Source: Clostridioides difficile_D
GTDB lineage: Bacteria > Bacillota > Clostridia > Peptostreptococcales > Peptostreptococcaceae
DNA length: 64,000 nt
Assembly: GCA_945861085.1 (NCBI GenBank)
Contig: OX244046.1
Location: 2,914,001-2,978,000 of the forward strand
Direction: 5' to 3'
Position numbers and translations under genes: made by a program. Below the pieces are notes generated by a model. It saw only the letters and a list, made by a program, of their open reading frames with translations. It was not told the origin of the DNA and ran no database searches. Below, one piece after another: positions 1 to 8,756 of this stretch (positions are counted from its first letter, which is position 1; each line of letters starts with the position of its first letter).

Positions 1-973
1 TATACCCACATTTATTGCATATTTGTGAACTTGCAAAGAATTTACCTACCTTTACAATTTGTCTACCATGCCAAGTAGCCTTGTATTTTAATTGACGAAT
101 AAACTCTGACCATGACACATCAGAAATTAAGCGAGATAGTTTACGATTTCTAATCATATTCTTTACTTGTAAACCTTCTATGCAAATAACATCGTTCTCT
201 TTTATAAATTTAGTAGATAGTTTTTGTAGAAAATCATTTCTTTGATTGGCTATATGTTCTTGAAGTCTTGCAACTTTTAATCTTGCTTTATTTCTATTTA
301 AACTACCGATTGTTTTTCTCGATAATTTTCTTTGTAATTTAGCAAGTTTGCTTAATGACTTCTGAAGATACTTCGGATTTTCTATAAATTCTCCACAACT
401 TGAGATACAAAATTCTTTAATTCCCAAATCTAAACCTATCTGATTATTAGTATTTTCAAATGCTTCAATATCTACATTAGTACAACATAATGATACATAG
501 TACCTACCACTTGGTTCTTTAGATATAGTAGCATTAAGTATTCTCCCTTTAGGTACTTGTTTATCCCTTACTTTAACCATACCAAGTTTAGGTAATTTTA
601 TATATTGACCACAATACACGATATTTCCATTTGTAAAGTTAGTTTTATATGAAAATCTATTAATTTTCTTTGATTTAAATTTAGGAAATCCTGCCTTTTT
701 TTTAAAGAATTTTTCATATGCATTATCTAAATCTTTTAAGGCGTTTTGTAGTGAAAATTTGTCAGGTTCTTTAAGCCACTTTAAATCTTTTTTTAAATTG
801 GTTAAATCAGAACTACACTGTTTATAAGTAAAAGTTTCTTTATCGTTTTTATAAACTTCTATTCTTTTAGCAAGATATTTATTATATACAAATCTACAAC
901 ATCCAAAAGTTTTGTTAATTAACTCTTGTTGTTTTTTATTTGGATACATTCTAAACTTATAAGCTTTTTCCAC
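1..973 (-). CDS. TnpB-family RNA-guided nuclease of IStron copy A, C-terminus cut by window edge
   Basis: The frame is open from a GTG at 973 to the window edge and matches the 370-residue TnpB of copy B codon by codon; about 45 C-terminal residues are missing. I chose GTG 973 because the upstream in-frame GTG of copy B is GCG here, so only the GTG before GAA-AAA is shared, and it sits 6 nt after GAGG-type SD sequence. TnpB proteins of this family are RuvC nucleases guided by an omegaRNA made from the 3' end of the element. The RuvC aspartate (motif GLDLGIKEF) and the RuvC-II glutamate are present, but the residue after that glutamate is Gly here (ICIEGLQ) instead of Asp in copy B (ICIEDLQ). 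Confidence 0.88.
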   Translation of the reverse strand, partial: MEKAYKFRMYPNKKQQELINKTFGCCRFVYNKYLAKRIEVYKNDKETFTYKQCSSDLTNLKKDLKWLKEPDKFSLQNALKDLDNAYEKFFKKKAGFPKFKSKKINRFSYKTNFTNGNIVYCGQYIKLPKLGMVKVRDKQVPKGRILNATISKEPSGRYYVSLCCTNVDIEAFENTNNQIGLDLGIKEFCISSCGEFIENPKYLQKSLSKLAKLQRKLSRKTIGSLNRNKARLKVARLQEHIANQRNDFLQKLSTKFIKENDVICIEGLQVKNMIRNRKLSRLISDVSWSEFIRQLKYKATWHGRQIVKVGKFFASSQICNKCGY

Positions 974-1630
974 TGCTATCGCCTCACTTTAATTGTTTTT
1001 TGATACACTTTTTAATGATTTTATCATATTTAATATATTATATAATGCTGTGGTGAACAATTTATTAATCACCTATCATAATATTAACAAATGTAATTAT
1101 TTAAAACAATTATTTAGAAGGTCTTATATTTAATTTTAAATAACATATTTAAGAACCGTAAGTCTTAACTTTTATCATTTTTGAGGTTGTCGTTCACATA
1201 AGTTCGCTACTACCTATGCAGTTCTCTTATGAACTTCTTACACTTTCATGCAAGCACAGACTATATCTTATCCTTCGGCATTATCCGTTAAGGTCTACCC
1301 ACTTCCACTACCGATAACTTGTAGTGTACTTCCCTCAAGAGGAATAGTCGTTGAAGTTTCTCCTATTCGGAGTTTACCTGCTGATTGCCCATTTTAAAGT
1401 ACTTAGGGTTTAACCTTATACCATCTAACCAATTTTTTCTACTTTCGTAACTTTCACACTTAGGTTTATTTCATCCTTATGTTTTAGTTTAGTTAGCTTT
1501 AGGGGTTTCCAGCAATTCAAGTAGTATTGGATAGGTTCTATCCTATCTCTACATATAGGTTTCCCTATATGCTGACTATTTTAGCTACTAACTCATGACT
1601 AAAGTCACGAGTGTGCGTAGCTATTTTTTA
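1..1630 (-). mobile_element. IStron copy A (group I intron + IS605-type tnpB), 3' end outside window
   Basis: A chimera of a group I intron (5' part, about 1190-1630) and an IS200/IS605-type tnpB gene. It lines up base for base with the complete copy at 57446-59311 through the coding part (offset 57699) and differs by about 18 nt in the non-coding stretch between intron core and tnpB. Group I core elements are visible on the minus strand: the P-like GGGCAATCAGCAGGTAA near 1375-1391 and the S-like AAGATATAGTC near 1258-1270. The element begins right after TTGAT (1631-1635 on the minus strand), the pentamer known for CdISt1 insertion. By alignment about 253 nt of its 3' end lies left of the window. 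No tnpA (Y1 transposase) is seen in the visible part. Confidence 0.9.
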
Positions 1631-2011
1631 ATCAATTGAAGGCTTATTTAATACATATTTACTTGCATATATAGCTTGTGTTCTATCAACAACAGTCTTT
1701 AATTTAGCTGATATTGAATCAAAATGCACAGGGCTTATTACTATAGTCCCTTTTGACTCATCAAACATTTTATATAATGGTTTCATATCATCATTAAACT
1801 TACAATACCCTGTTTTTTCACAAAACCCACATGCAGTGCAATATTCAATATCCATATCGTATATATTAAATATTTTACAACTTAATCCACACTCTTCTAG
1901 CATAGCTTTTACTTCAGTTGCTATAAAACTGCAATTTTTATTACTTCTTGGACTTCCATTTATTATCATAATCTCTGGACTTTTAAGTTCTTTTTTATCA
2001 TTTGAATCCAT
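1631..2011 (-). CDS. Iron-sulfur flavoprotein/NADPH-dependent FMN reductase-like gene, 5' exon interrupted by IStron
   Basis: The first 127 codons of a flavodoxin-fold reductase. Near the N-terminus INGSPRSNKN is the flavin phosphate loop, and around residues 52-66 a CTACGFCEKTGYC cluster (C-x2-C-x2-C-x5-C) resembles the 4Fe-4S motif of iron-sulfur flavoproteins. Family members are usually about 180-210 residues, so roughly a third is missing. The frame runs into a TAA made by the first bases of the IStron directly after Asp (GAT, last codon of TTGAT). By analogy with copy B, splicing should restore the protein; the 3' exon lies outside the window. It starts 7 nt after the stop of the phosphatase gene upstream, with an AGG-type SD in the overlap, so the two are probably co-transcribed. 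Confidence 0.8.
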
Positions 2012-2018
2012 AATAAAT

Positions 2019-3788
2019 CTACCTATCCTTTAACATAACTATTAAAATATCATCATCATAATTATCTTTTGATGAGAAGTTCTTTAAATCTAACTTTAGA
2101 TTTTCTACTATTAAGTGCTGATTTAATCTAAAGTTTTCTTTTAAAAAGTTTTCTAATCTGTTTATACCATATTCTTCTTTTGATTTGTTCTTTATCTCTA
2201 AAATTCCATCAGTATACATACATACCATTGCATAATCTTCCATTGAAAGAGTATTATTTTCATAAGTAGCATCTTCCATTATTCCAATAGGTATACCTTT
2301 TTTGCAGTTCAAATTACTTTCTATCGTCCCATCCTTCTTTACAACTACTGGACTATAGTGACCTGCATTAGATACTGTAATCATATTTTCTTTAGTGTCT
2401 ATAATACCTATCAAGCACGTTGTAAATACTCCCATTTTATCAAACTCATCATACAACATGCTATTTAAATTTGTCATTATTTCTCTTGGTGTACTATATT
2501 GATTGCATAATACTTTAAAAGCACCTTTTATCATTGCAACAACATAATTTGATACCATTCCATGTCCCATTACATCAGCAACAATATAAACTATATGTTC
2601 ATCATCTACTTTTGTAGCATAATAAAAATCTCCACCTACTACCCTTGCTGGTTTATGATAAAAATAAAGTTCTTTCTCATCATTACAATCCATTTTACCC
2701 TTATCCATAATAAGCTGTTGTTGTTTATTTAATATATTTAACTCATTTTCAAGAACTTTGTGTTTTACTTCTTTTTCATTGTGTTCATATAACTGCATCC
2801 CAACAGAAACTTGCTTGGACAATATACTCAGAATATTTAAATCATCACTGGTATAGTTTTTGCTGTTTGCACAAACTATACATCCTATAGTTTCATTTTT
2901 ATCCTGAAGTTTGTAATATATATAACTTTCCAAGTTTATTCCCTTTTTTGAACATGGTTTTAAGTTATTTAGATATCCTCCTAATGATTCCTTCTTTAAA
3001 AATGTATCAATCATAGGATATAAATTTGTTTTCTTTTTTTGCTCAACATTATAACAACTAACTATAGTATCCTTATTATGATGACCATTTATAATTATTA
3101 AAGCTTCTTTACTATTAGTAATATTGCATGCTTGTTTACTTAAATTTTCTAAAAAGCCATCAATACTCTTATTAAGGTATAATTTTTTAGTAGCTTCATT
3201 TATGGCACTTATTGAACCTCTTAACTTATCAATTAAAATTTGTACATTATTATTTTTATTAGTTATTTCTATTGATAAACTTAGGAGTGATGCAACAGAT
3301 GATATAAAATCTATATCTTGTTCTGTTAAATAATCCTCCTCTTTTAAAAAGCAAGTCATAAATCCAACAACTACATTATTTATTATAAAAGGAAAAACTA
3401 TTCTCCCAGTATAACCTTCAGATTTTGCTAAATCTCGTTCACCTTCTGCTCTAGAATCTTCAAATACATTTTTTACATATATTATCTTTTTTTCATTTAC
3501 AGCTTCATGTATATATTCTGGATATGTGTCAAAATCAATTTTTGCACCTTTAAGACTATTGATTGGAAAAATTTGAGGTACATATTCTAAGGTTTGTGAA
3601 CATACTAAGTAGGCATATTTAGAATCATTTTTATAAAATAGATTCACACATGCCTTTGTGGGGTGAACAACCTCTAACATTTTTTCTATTATATCATCTT
3701 TTATATTAAAAAAATCTGTAGATTCAGTCACCATAGCGGATATCTCCACTAAATTCTTCATTTTATAACTGCCATTAGTCATACTCAA
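2019..3788 (-). CDS. GAF-GAF-SpoIIE/PP2C-type serine phosphatase
   Basis: A 589-residue cytoplasmic regulator. Residues about 10-180 and 200-335 look like two GAF sensor domains. A short coiled linker is followed by a PPM/SpoIIE phosphatase domain (about 385-587) with the metal-binding motifs GGDFYY and ADVMGHGM and the late CMYTDGILE. Such proteins usually dephosphorylate anti-anti-sigma or STAS proteins in partner-switching cascades, with the GAF domains sensing a ligand. No kinase or STAS partner is encoded nearby, so the target is unknown. Two starts are possible: TTG 3788 (about 4 nt from AGGGGGA) or ATG 3782 (about 10 nt). It lies between a membrane protein gene and the interrupted flavoprotein gene, all in one direction. 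Confidence 0.85.
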   Translation of the reverse strand: MSMTNGSYKMKNLVEISAMVTESTDFFNIKDDIIEKMLEVVHPTKACVNLFYKNDSKYAYLVCSQTLEYVPQIFPINSLKGAKIDFDTYPEYIHEAVNEKKIIYVKNVFEDSRAEGERDLAKSEGYTGRIVFPFIINNVVVGFMTCFLKEEDYLTEQDIDFISSVASLLSLSIEITNKNNNVQILIDKLRGSISAINEATKKLYLNKSIDGFLENLSKQACNITNSKEALIIINGHHNKDTIVSCYNVEQKKKTNLYPMIDTFLKKESLGGYLNNLKPCSKKGINLESYIYYKLQDKNETIGCIVCANSKNYTSDDLNILSILSKQVSVGMQLYEHNEKEVKHKVLENELNILNKQQQLIMDKGKMDCNDEKELYFYHKPARVVGGDFYYATKVDDEHIVYIVADVMGHGMVSNYVVAMIKGAFKVLCNQYSTPREIMTNLNSMLYDEFDKMGVFTTCLIGIIDTKENMITVSNAGHYSPVVVKKDGTIESNLNCKKGIPIGIMEDATYENNTLSMEDYAMVCMYTDGILEIKNKSKEEYGINRLENFLKENFRLNQHLIVENLKLDLKNFSSKDNYDDDILIVMLKDR

Positions 3789-3824
3789 TTTCTCCCCCTA
3801 TATATTAAACTATTTATTAGTATT

Positions 3825-4286
3825 TTAACATACATTCTTTATAGTAAAAACAAAAACAACGACAAAACTAGCAACTAATATCCAGTTAAATCCTGTCAAT
3901 AATCCTATAAGAAGTAATGTAATCAATGCATTTAGACCTGTTCTCCCTTTTTCATCCATAAAAGTAATTTTAGAGATGTCGATATTATTTTTCACATTAT
4001 TTATATGCTCTTTTACTTGTTCTTCCATATTTCTCTTATATAGTATATAAACTACACCGATTAAAAACACTCCTATACCTAAAACCATATTTAAATTAAA
4101 TGCTGCCATAAGCAATATTGAACCAAAAACTAACTTTAAAAGTTTAAAAAATACACTATCTATCTTTAAAGTTATATTTCTAATTTCTTTACATTCATCT
4201 CTTAAAGAATAGGCACTTGAATCTAAATTATTAATCTTCGTTTTTACAATTTCAGAATAAAAAAGTTTTATTATCCCATTTAACAT
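3825..4286 (-). CDS. Small membrane protein of unknown function
   Basis: About 153 residues. The N-terminal third is soluble and helical. Two hydrophobic helices follow (FKLLKLVFGSILLMAAF and VLGIGVFLIGVVYILY), then a charged loop, then two more helices at the C-terminus ending FTIKNVC. No family is recognised. I prefer ATG 4286, which has AGGAG 8 nt upstream, over the in-frame GTG at 4295 that overlaps this SD. It is the first gene of a likely operon with the GAF-PP2C phosphatase (38-nt gap) and the flavoprotein gene, so a role next to that signalling protein is possible but unproven. Confidence 0.7.
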   Translation of the reverse strand: MLNGIIKLFYSEIVKTKINNLDSSAYSLRDECKEIRNITLKIDSVFFKLLKLVFGSILLMAAFNLNMVLGIGVFLIGVVYILYKRNMEEQVKEHINNVKNNIDISKITFMDEKGRTGLNALITLLLIGLLTGFNWILVASFVVVFVFTIKNVC

Positions 4287-4474
4287 TTTCACCACTCCTA
4301 AATATTTTACATATATTTGTAAGTTTTACAATTATAATATTTTTTATACTTGGTAATAATAAAAAATAACAAATATTTTATAATTTAGTATTTATTGTAA
4401 ATGATTTATTGAAACTTTATTGCTTAAGTATAGATTTTTTAATAAATATTTTATAATTAGAAGGAAGTGGTCTT

Positions 4475-4936
4475 GTGCAAATAGAAGAACTTGATTTAGA
4501 AACAAGAAATAAAATATACTGCTATACTAAAAAAATTCTTAGAAAATATCAAAAAGGTATAACATCTGGAAAATTGACAGCAGATAAATTTGTAGATAAT
4601 ATATTATCCCAAGATTTTATCAGTAGTATACTTGATGAAAAAATAGTCAATGAATCCGACTTTAAAACATCTTATATAAACTATATCGAAACTTTAATAA
4701 AGATTCAAAATGAAAATTTATCTAACTTAAGAAAAAAATCTAATAAAACTGTAAAGTGTTTCAATATCTCTCAAGTAACCCAATTAAAAAACTTACTAAA
4801 TAATACTGGCTATAATTTATTAATTCCATATAAATACTTAACTTCTAGAGATATAGAAGGAATTGTTACTCTTATTAATACTGGGTCTATTGAACTTGGA
4901 AATGAGAGAATCTATAATTATATATCAAAAGCATGA
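4475..4936 (+). CDS. Hypothetical protein, 153 residues, helical
   Basis: Starts at GTG 4475, preceded by AAGGAAG at a normal distance. The protein is lysine- and asparagine-rich, predicted soluble and mainly helical, with no signal peptide or membrane segment. I do not recognise the family. It is divergent from the membrane protein gene at 3825-4286 and ends just before a symmetrical terminator, so it appears to be a single-gene transcription unit. Confidence 0.65.
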   Translation: MQIEELDLETRNKIYCYTKKILRKYQKGITSGKLTADKFVDNILSQDFISSILDEKIVNESDFKTSYINYIETLIKIQNENLSNLRKKSNKTVKCFNISQVTQLKNLLNNTGYNLLIPYKYLTSRDIEGIVTLINTGSIELGNERIYNYISKA

Positions 4937-4953
4937 TAATCTAAATTTATTAT

Positions 4954-5008
4954 AAAAAGGCAATTTATTTAATAAAAACTATTTTAATATTAAATAAATT
5001 GCCTTTTT
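4954..5008. terminator. Bidirectional intrinsic terminator
   Basis: A near-perfect 20-bp inverted repeat beginning AAAAAGGCAATTTATTTAA and ending with its complement and a T run. A/T tracts on both sides allow it to serve both the + gene ending at 4936 and the - gene ending at 5029. Confidence 0.85.
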
Positions 5009-5028
5009 AATTTTTAGAATAAGTAATA

Positions 5029-5199
5029 TTATCCAAGTGCTTTTTCTAATTTAGATAAATGTTGTATTGGATAATATTTTAATAACTCTTTAAATTGTTC
5101 TACTGATAATCCTTCTGTTGTTGTGTATATTCTTATTTTTTCATCCAGGTCACTATTAATAAATTTGTTTTTTAAATCCTCAAAATTTACACTACTCAT
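5029..5199 (-). CDS. Small helical protein, 56 residues
   Basis: A short gene with ATG at 5199 and a strong SD (AAGGAGTGATG) 6-7 nt upstream, translating to a protein that starts MSSVNFEDLKNKF and ends HLSKLEKALG. It is acidic/amphipathic and has no membrane segment. A clean SD, a typical Clostridium composition and a terminator right behind it (4954-5008) argue for a real gene. Function is unknown. Confidence 0.7.
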   Translation of the reverse strand: MSSVNFEDLKNKFINSDLDEKIRIYTTTEGLSVEQFKELLKYYPIQHLSKLEKALG

Positions 5200-5292
5200 T
5201 TAACATCACTCCTTATGTAACATATTCATTTGTATTATTTTATCCAAATTTCTAAAATTTATTACACAAAAATGTACTTATCTAAAATTTAA

Positions 5293-5343
5293 TAAAAAAA
5301 AGCTATCTCAATTTAGAAATTACTTTCTATATTTGAGATAGCT
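5293..5343 (-). terminator. Terminator downstream of the SASP gene
   Basis: On the minus strand the sequence AGCTATCTCAAA, a loop, and its complement TTGAGATAGCT are followed by a run of eight T. It lies 45-95 nt after the SASP stop codon. Confidence 0.85.
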
Positions 5344-5387
5344 CTAGCTAAACTAATAGCCAATAGTTATAAATAATTATTTATTAA

Positions 5388-5609
5388 CTATCTGTTGCTT
5401 TTTCCAGCCATTTGTTGTTCAGCCATTTCAACTAATTTTTTAGTCATGTATCCACCTACATAACCATTTTCTCTTGCAGTAAGGTTTCCTTTATCAACTT
5501 GTTGATAATTACTCATACCAAGTTCATTAGCTATTTCTAATTTCATTTGGTTTAAAGCTTCTTTTGCTCCTGGTACTACTGTTCTGTTGTTGTTATTGTT
5601 ACTTGCCAT
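5388..5609 (-). CDS. sspA: Alpha/beta-type small acid-soluble spore protein
   Basis: 73 residues with the SASP family pattern: an Asn-rich start, GAKEALNQMKLEIANELGM around residues 14-32 with the germination protease (GPR) recognition region KLEIA, and a C-terminal half with NGYVGGYMTKKLVEMAEQ. Alpha/beta SASPs coat and protect DNA in the spore core and are degraded to amino acids by GPR at germination. It has its own terminator and an AAGGAAG SD, so it is monocistronic, as these genes usually are, and is expected to be sigma-G dependent; I did not confirm a sigma-G promoter. The symbol is from recalled C. difficile annotation. Confidence 0.93.
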   Translation of the reverse strand: MASNNNNNRTVVPGAKEALNQMKLEIANELGMSNYQQVDKGNLTARENGYVGGYMTKKLVEMAEQQMAGKSNR

Positions 5610-5692
5610 GTTGATTACCTTCCTTCTGTTTAATTTATTTTGTGTTGCTGATAATATTATGTGATTTTAAACATTTTTAATTCAGGTAATTT

Positions 5693-6919
5693 TTAGCAAT
5701 TAAAACCTGCCAAATATCCAGTAGAAAAAGCTATTTGCAAATTGAATCCTCCTGTATATGCATCTATATCTATTACTTCTCCAGCAAAAAATAAACCTTC
5801 TACTAATTTTGATTCCATTGTACTCGAGTTTATTTCATTTACTTTTACACCACCAGAAGTTATTATAGCTTCATCAATGGGTCTGTATCTCTTTACTGTA
5901 AACTTTAAATTTTTTAATAAATGGACTAAGTTTTTTCTCTGTTCTCTAGAAATTTGATGAACAACTGTATTTGGATTAATTTCACTCAAATTTATTATTA
6001 CAGGTATAAGTTTTTTGGGAAGCAAGTCATCCAATGCTTTTTCAAATTTTTTATTTGTATACTTCTGAAAATCTTTTTGAACTCTTTTATCCAATTTTTC
6101 TTCATCTAGTGCAGGTTTTAAATCTAACAATATAGTGTAATTTTCTTTACTTGTGTCTTTCATTCTACAACTTGCAGATTTTATTATAGGTCCATCTAAA
6201 CCGAATTTAGTAAATTCAAGTTCTCCAAAATCACTATAAACTTTCTTTTTTCTGCTATTAAACACACTTATCTCAACATTTCTTAATGATAATTTTTCTA
6301 AATCTTTTGTAAAACTTTCTTGGACTTCTATGCCAATTAAAGATGGTTTTGTATCTACAATTGTGTGTCCTTGTGAGATTGCAAATTTATATCCATCACC
6401 AGTAGAACCAGTAATAGGATAACTTAATCCACCAGTTGCTACTATAACTGAGTCACACTTGATTTCTTTCTTATTGTTTAGAACTACTTTTTCAATTTTA
6501 TTCTTTTTAGATATTATTTTTTCTACTCTCGAATTTAATAATATATTTACTTTTTTATTTTTGAGTTGCTTTTCAAGAGCCTTTACAACATCAAATGCTT
6601 TATCACTTTCCGGAAAGACTCTTTTTCCTCTTTCTGTTTTAGTTTTTACTCCAAGATTATTAAACATACTTATTACATCATCATTGGTAAAAGTATAAAA
6701 AGCACTATATAAAAATTTCCCATTTGTGGGAACATTTTCTATTAATCCCTCTATATCACAAGCGTTGGTGATGTTACATCTACCTTTTCCTGTTATTGCA
6801 AGTTTTTTGCCTAATTTATGATTTTTCTCAATTAATGTTACATCAAATCCTCTTTCACATGCAGTTGATGCAGCTATCATCCCTGCTGGTCCACCACCTA
6901 TTACTACTACTTTCTTCAA
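5693..6919 (-). CDS. HI0933/YhiN-family FAD-dependent oxidoreductase
   Basis: 408 residues. The N-terminal Rossmann motif VVVIGGGPAGMIAAS binds FAD, followed by the family hallmark GKKLAITGKGRCNITN near residues 41-56. The late motifs VIVATGGLSYPITGSTGDGY and the C-terminal GLFFAGEVIDIDAYTGGFNLQ are also typical of this family, which includes BaiN. The substrate is uncertain; most members are annotated only as flavoproteins. It lies between the SASP and PAP2 genes, all on the minus strand with 60-85 nt gaps. Confidence 0.9.
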   Translation of the reverse strand: MKKVVVIGGGPAGMIAASTACERGFDVTLIEKNHKLGKKLAITGKGRCNITNACDIEGLIENVPTNGKFLYSAFYTFTNDDVISMFNNLGVKTKTERGKRVFPESDKAFDVVKALEKQLKNKKVNILLNSRVEKIISKKNKIEKVVLNNKKEIKCDSVIVATGGLSYPITGSTGDGYKFAISQGHTIVDTKPSLIGIEVQESFTKDLEKLSLRNVEISVFNSRKKKVYSDFGELEFTKFGLDGPIIKSASCRMKDTSKENYTILLDLKPALDEEKLDKRVQKDFQKYTNKKFEKALDDLLPKKLIPVIINLSEINPNTVVHQISREQRKNLVHLLKNLKFTVKRYRPIDEAIITSGGVKVNEINSSTMESKLVEGLFFAGEVIDIDAYTGGFNLQIAFSTGYLAGFNC

Positions 6920-6979
6920 ATAATCACTCTTTTCTACCCTTAATTTTTTTAATTTAAACTATTTAACATATAACTCAAA

Positions 6980-7912
6980 TCAATTTAATTTTAAAAGTTT
7001 AAATAATGCAGGAGCTCCTGCTACTCCATAAAAAACAACTACTGTATTCTTAATAAAATTCATAAAAATTATACTCATATTAGAGTCACTTATATTTAAA
7101 GTGACTATTAACATTGAAATAAACAACTTAATGCCAATGTATAATATTCCTATTGTTGCTATCCCAATCAAAAACCTACATATTCTTGAAAAAATTATAT
7201 TTTTACTCTTCTTATTTTTACTGCTAAAGTTAATTTTTTTGTTATTATTATCTGTATTAAATTTAACAAATTTATCCTCAACTATATATCCAAATACAAA
7301 CCCTACTATAATACCAAATTTTTCAAAATATTCGGGGCTATTTAAAAATATAGCTACTATTACAAATGGTATAAGTAAAGCTACAAGAAAAATATAATTT
7401 TTATTATCATCAATATAGTCAAATATTTTTACAAATATCACTGTAAAAAATATGCCTAGTACCCATCCAGCTATCACATCTATAGGCCAATGAACTGCTA
7501 AATACAACCTAGACAATCCAACTCCTAAAACCATCACTGCTCCTATTAAATGGATATATCTCTTTTTAAATATAGTCATGATACTAACCCAAAATGTAGT
7601 TGCAGTTTGAGTATGAGCACTTGGAAAAGAGTAGCCACCAGCAGTAGAAACTCTCAATGACTCAAGACCTTTTATTCCTATTGGTCTAGGAGCTTTTACA
7701 AATTCTTTGATGCCTAAATTTACAACAAAATTTCCAATTATAGCAAACAGTATTTTTTGTCCACATTTTTTATTTATACACCAATAAATGATTGTTGTAA
7801 TTAATATTAATAATGGTGCTTCTGTGCTTATTGTGAATACAAGAAATATAAAGTTCAAAATTGGATTTCTTAAATTTTGGAAAAATAATAATATACTTAA
7901 TTGAATATCCAT
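6980..7912 (-). CDS. PAP2-superfamily membrane phosphatase
   Basis: 310 residues with six or more membrane segments. The three phosphatase signature motifs are present: KEFVKAPRP (C1), FPSAHT (C2) and SRLYLAVHWPIDV (C3, with the catalytic His). Relatives dephosphorylate undecaprenyl pyrophosphate, phosphatidic acid or similar lipids at the membrane. After C3 come further hydrophobic helices and a basic Asn/Lys-rich loop (about 215-240). The exact lipid cannot be read from the sequence. Confidence 0.88.
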   Translation of the reverse strand: MDIQLSILLFFQNLRNPILNFIFLVFTISTEAPLLILITTIIYWCINKKCGQKILFAIIGNFVVNLGIKEFVKAPRPIGIKGLESLRVSTAGGYSFPSAHTQTATTFWVSIMTIFKKRYIHLIGAVMVLGVGLSRLYLAVHWPIDVIAGWVLGIFFTVIFVKIFDYIDDNKNYIFLVALLIPFVIVAIFLNSPEYFEKFGIIVGFVFGYIVEDKFVKFNTDNNNKKINFSSKNKKSKNIIFSRICRFLIGIATIGILYIGIKLFISMLIVTLNISDSNMSIIFMNFIKNTVVVFYGVAGAPALFKLLKLN

Positions 7913-7949
7913 ATAGATGTCTCCTTTACTAAGATTTTATATACTTAAT

Positions 7950-7985
7950 TAAAAAGCACTAACTCCCTTAGAGATTAGTGCTTTT
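7950..7985 (-). terminator. Terminator after hpt
   Basis: AAGCACTAA stems around ATCTCTAAGGGAG with a following T run on the minus strand, 16 nt after the hpt stop codon. Confidence 0.85.
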
Positions 7986-8000
7986 AATTCACATTTAAGT

Positions 8001-8528
8001 CTATTCTACATCTTCAACTATACCTATATAAGGTAAATTTCTATACTTCTCAGCATAATCTATTCCATAACCAACAATAAATTTATCTTCAATAACAAAT
8101 CCAACATAGTCTACAGGTATATTAGCCTTTCTTCTTTGAGGTTTGTCAAGTAGAGTACATAGTTTTAAAGATTTTGGATTTCTAGTTTTTAAAGCTGCAA
8201 CTAGATTGCTTAATGTTAAACCAGAATCTATTATGTCCTCTACAATCAACACATTTTTTCCTTCAATATCTACATCTAAATCTTTTAATATTTTAACTGT
8301 ACCAGAAGACTCTGTTGAATTTCCATAGCTTGTAACACTCATAAAATCTATATTTACATCCAAATCTATACATCTTATTAAATCTGAAACAAATACACTA
8401 GCTCCTTTAAGTATACCTACCACTAGTAAATCTTCACCTTTAAAGTCTTCTTCTATTTTTTTGCCTAATTCATAAACTTTTTCTTTTATTTGTTCTTCTG
8501 TCAACATTTTTCCTGTAACTTTGTACAT
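8001..8528 (-). CDS. hpt: Hypoxanthine phosphoribosyltransferase
   Basis: 175 residues, the usual family length. The PRPP-binding signature VLIVEDIIDSGLTL is at about 95-108, the N-terminal LLVVGILKGASVFVSDL supplies the PPi loop, and KFIVGYGIDYAEKYRNLPYIG at the C-terminus is typical of bacterial HPRT. It converts hypoxanthine (and often guanine) plus PRPP to IMP/GMP in purine salvage. ATG 8528 is preceded by GGGAGG. It is a single gene with its own promoter candidate and terminator. Confidence 0.96.
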   Translation of the reverse strand: MYKVTGKMLTEEQIKEKVYELGKKIEEDFKGEDLLVVGILKGASVFVSDLIRCIDLDVNIDFMSVTSYGNSTESSGTVKILKDLDVDIEGKNVLIVEDIIDSGLTLSNLVAALKTRNPKSLKLCTLLDKPQRRKANIPVDYVGFVIEDKFIVGYGIDYAEKYRNLPYIGIVEDVE

Positions 8529-8559
8529 TTTGTATCCTCCCGCTTTCCTTCTATTAACC

Positions 8560-8587
8560 TATATATTATAGCATACCAAAATGTCAA
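8560..8587 (-). promoter_or_regulatory. Candidate sigma-A promoter for hpt
   Basis: Minus strand TTGACA (8587-8582), a 16-nt spacer and TATATA (8565-8560). The -35 box is perfect and the -10 box is imperfect. Confidence 0.5.
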
Positions 8588-8756
8588 TTAAAATCTTTTT
8601 CATCATTTTTAAACCTAAATTAACAGCTTATCCATACTTTTTTGTTTTTTCCATTAAAAATTTGGATTAAAGATTCCTTTGTATTATAATCTATATGTAC
8701 ATATATTAATCAGTTATTTTTATCAATTATATAATTTTATTTTTGGAGGTACTTTT

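Noticed and set aside
8679..8756. 26-residue N-terminal extension of the PLP enzyme
   Set aside because: The GGAGG SD sits just before ATG 8757, and family members begin there.
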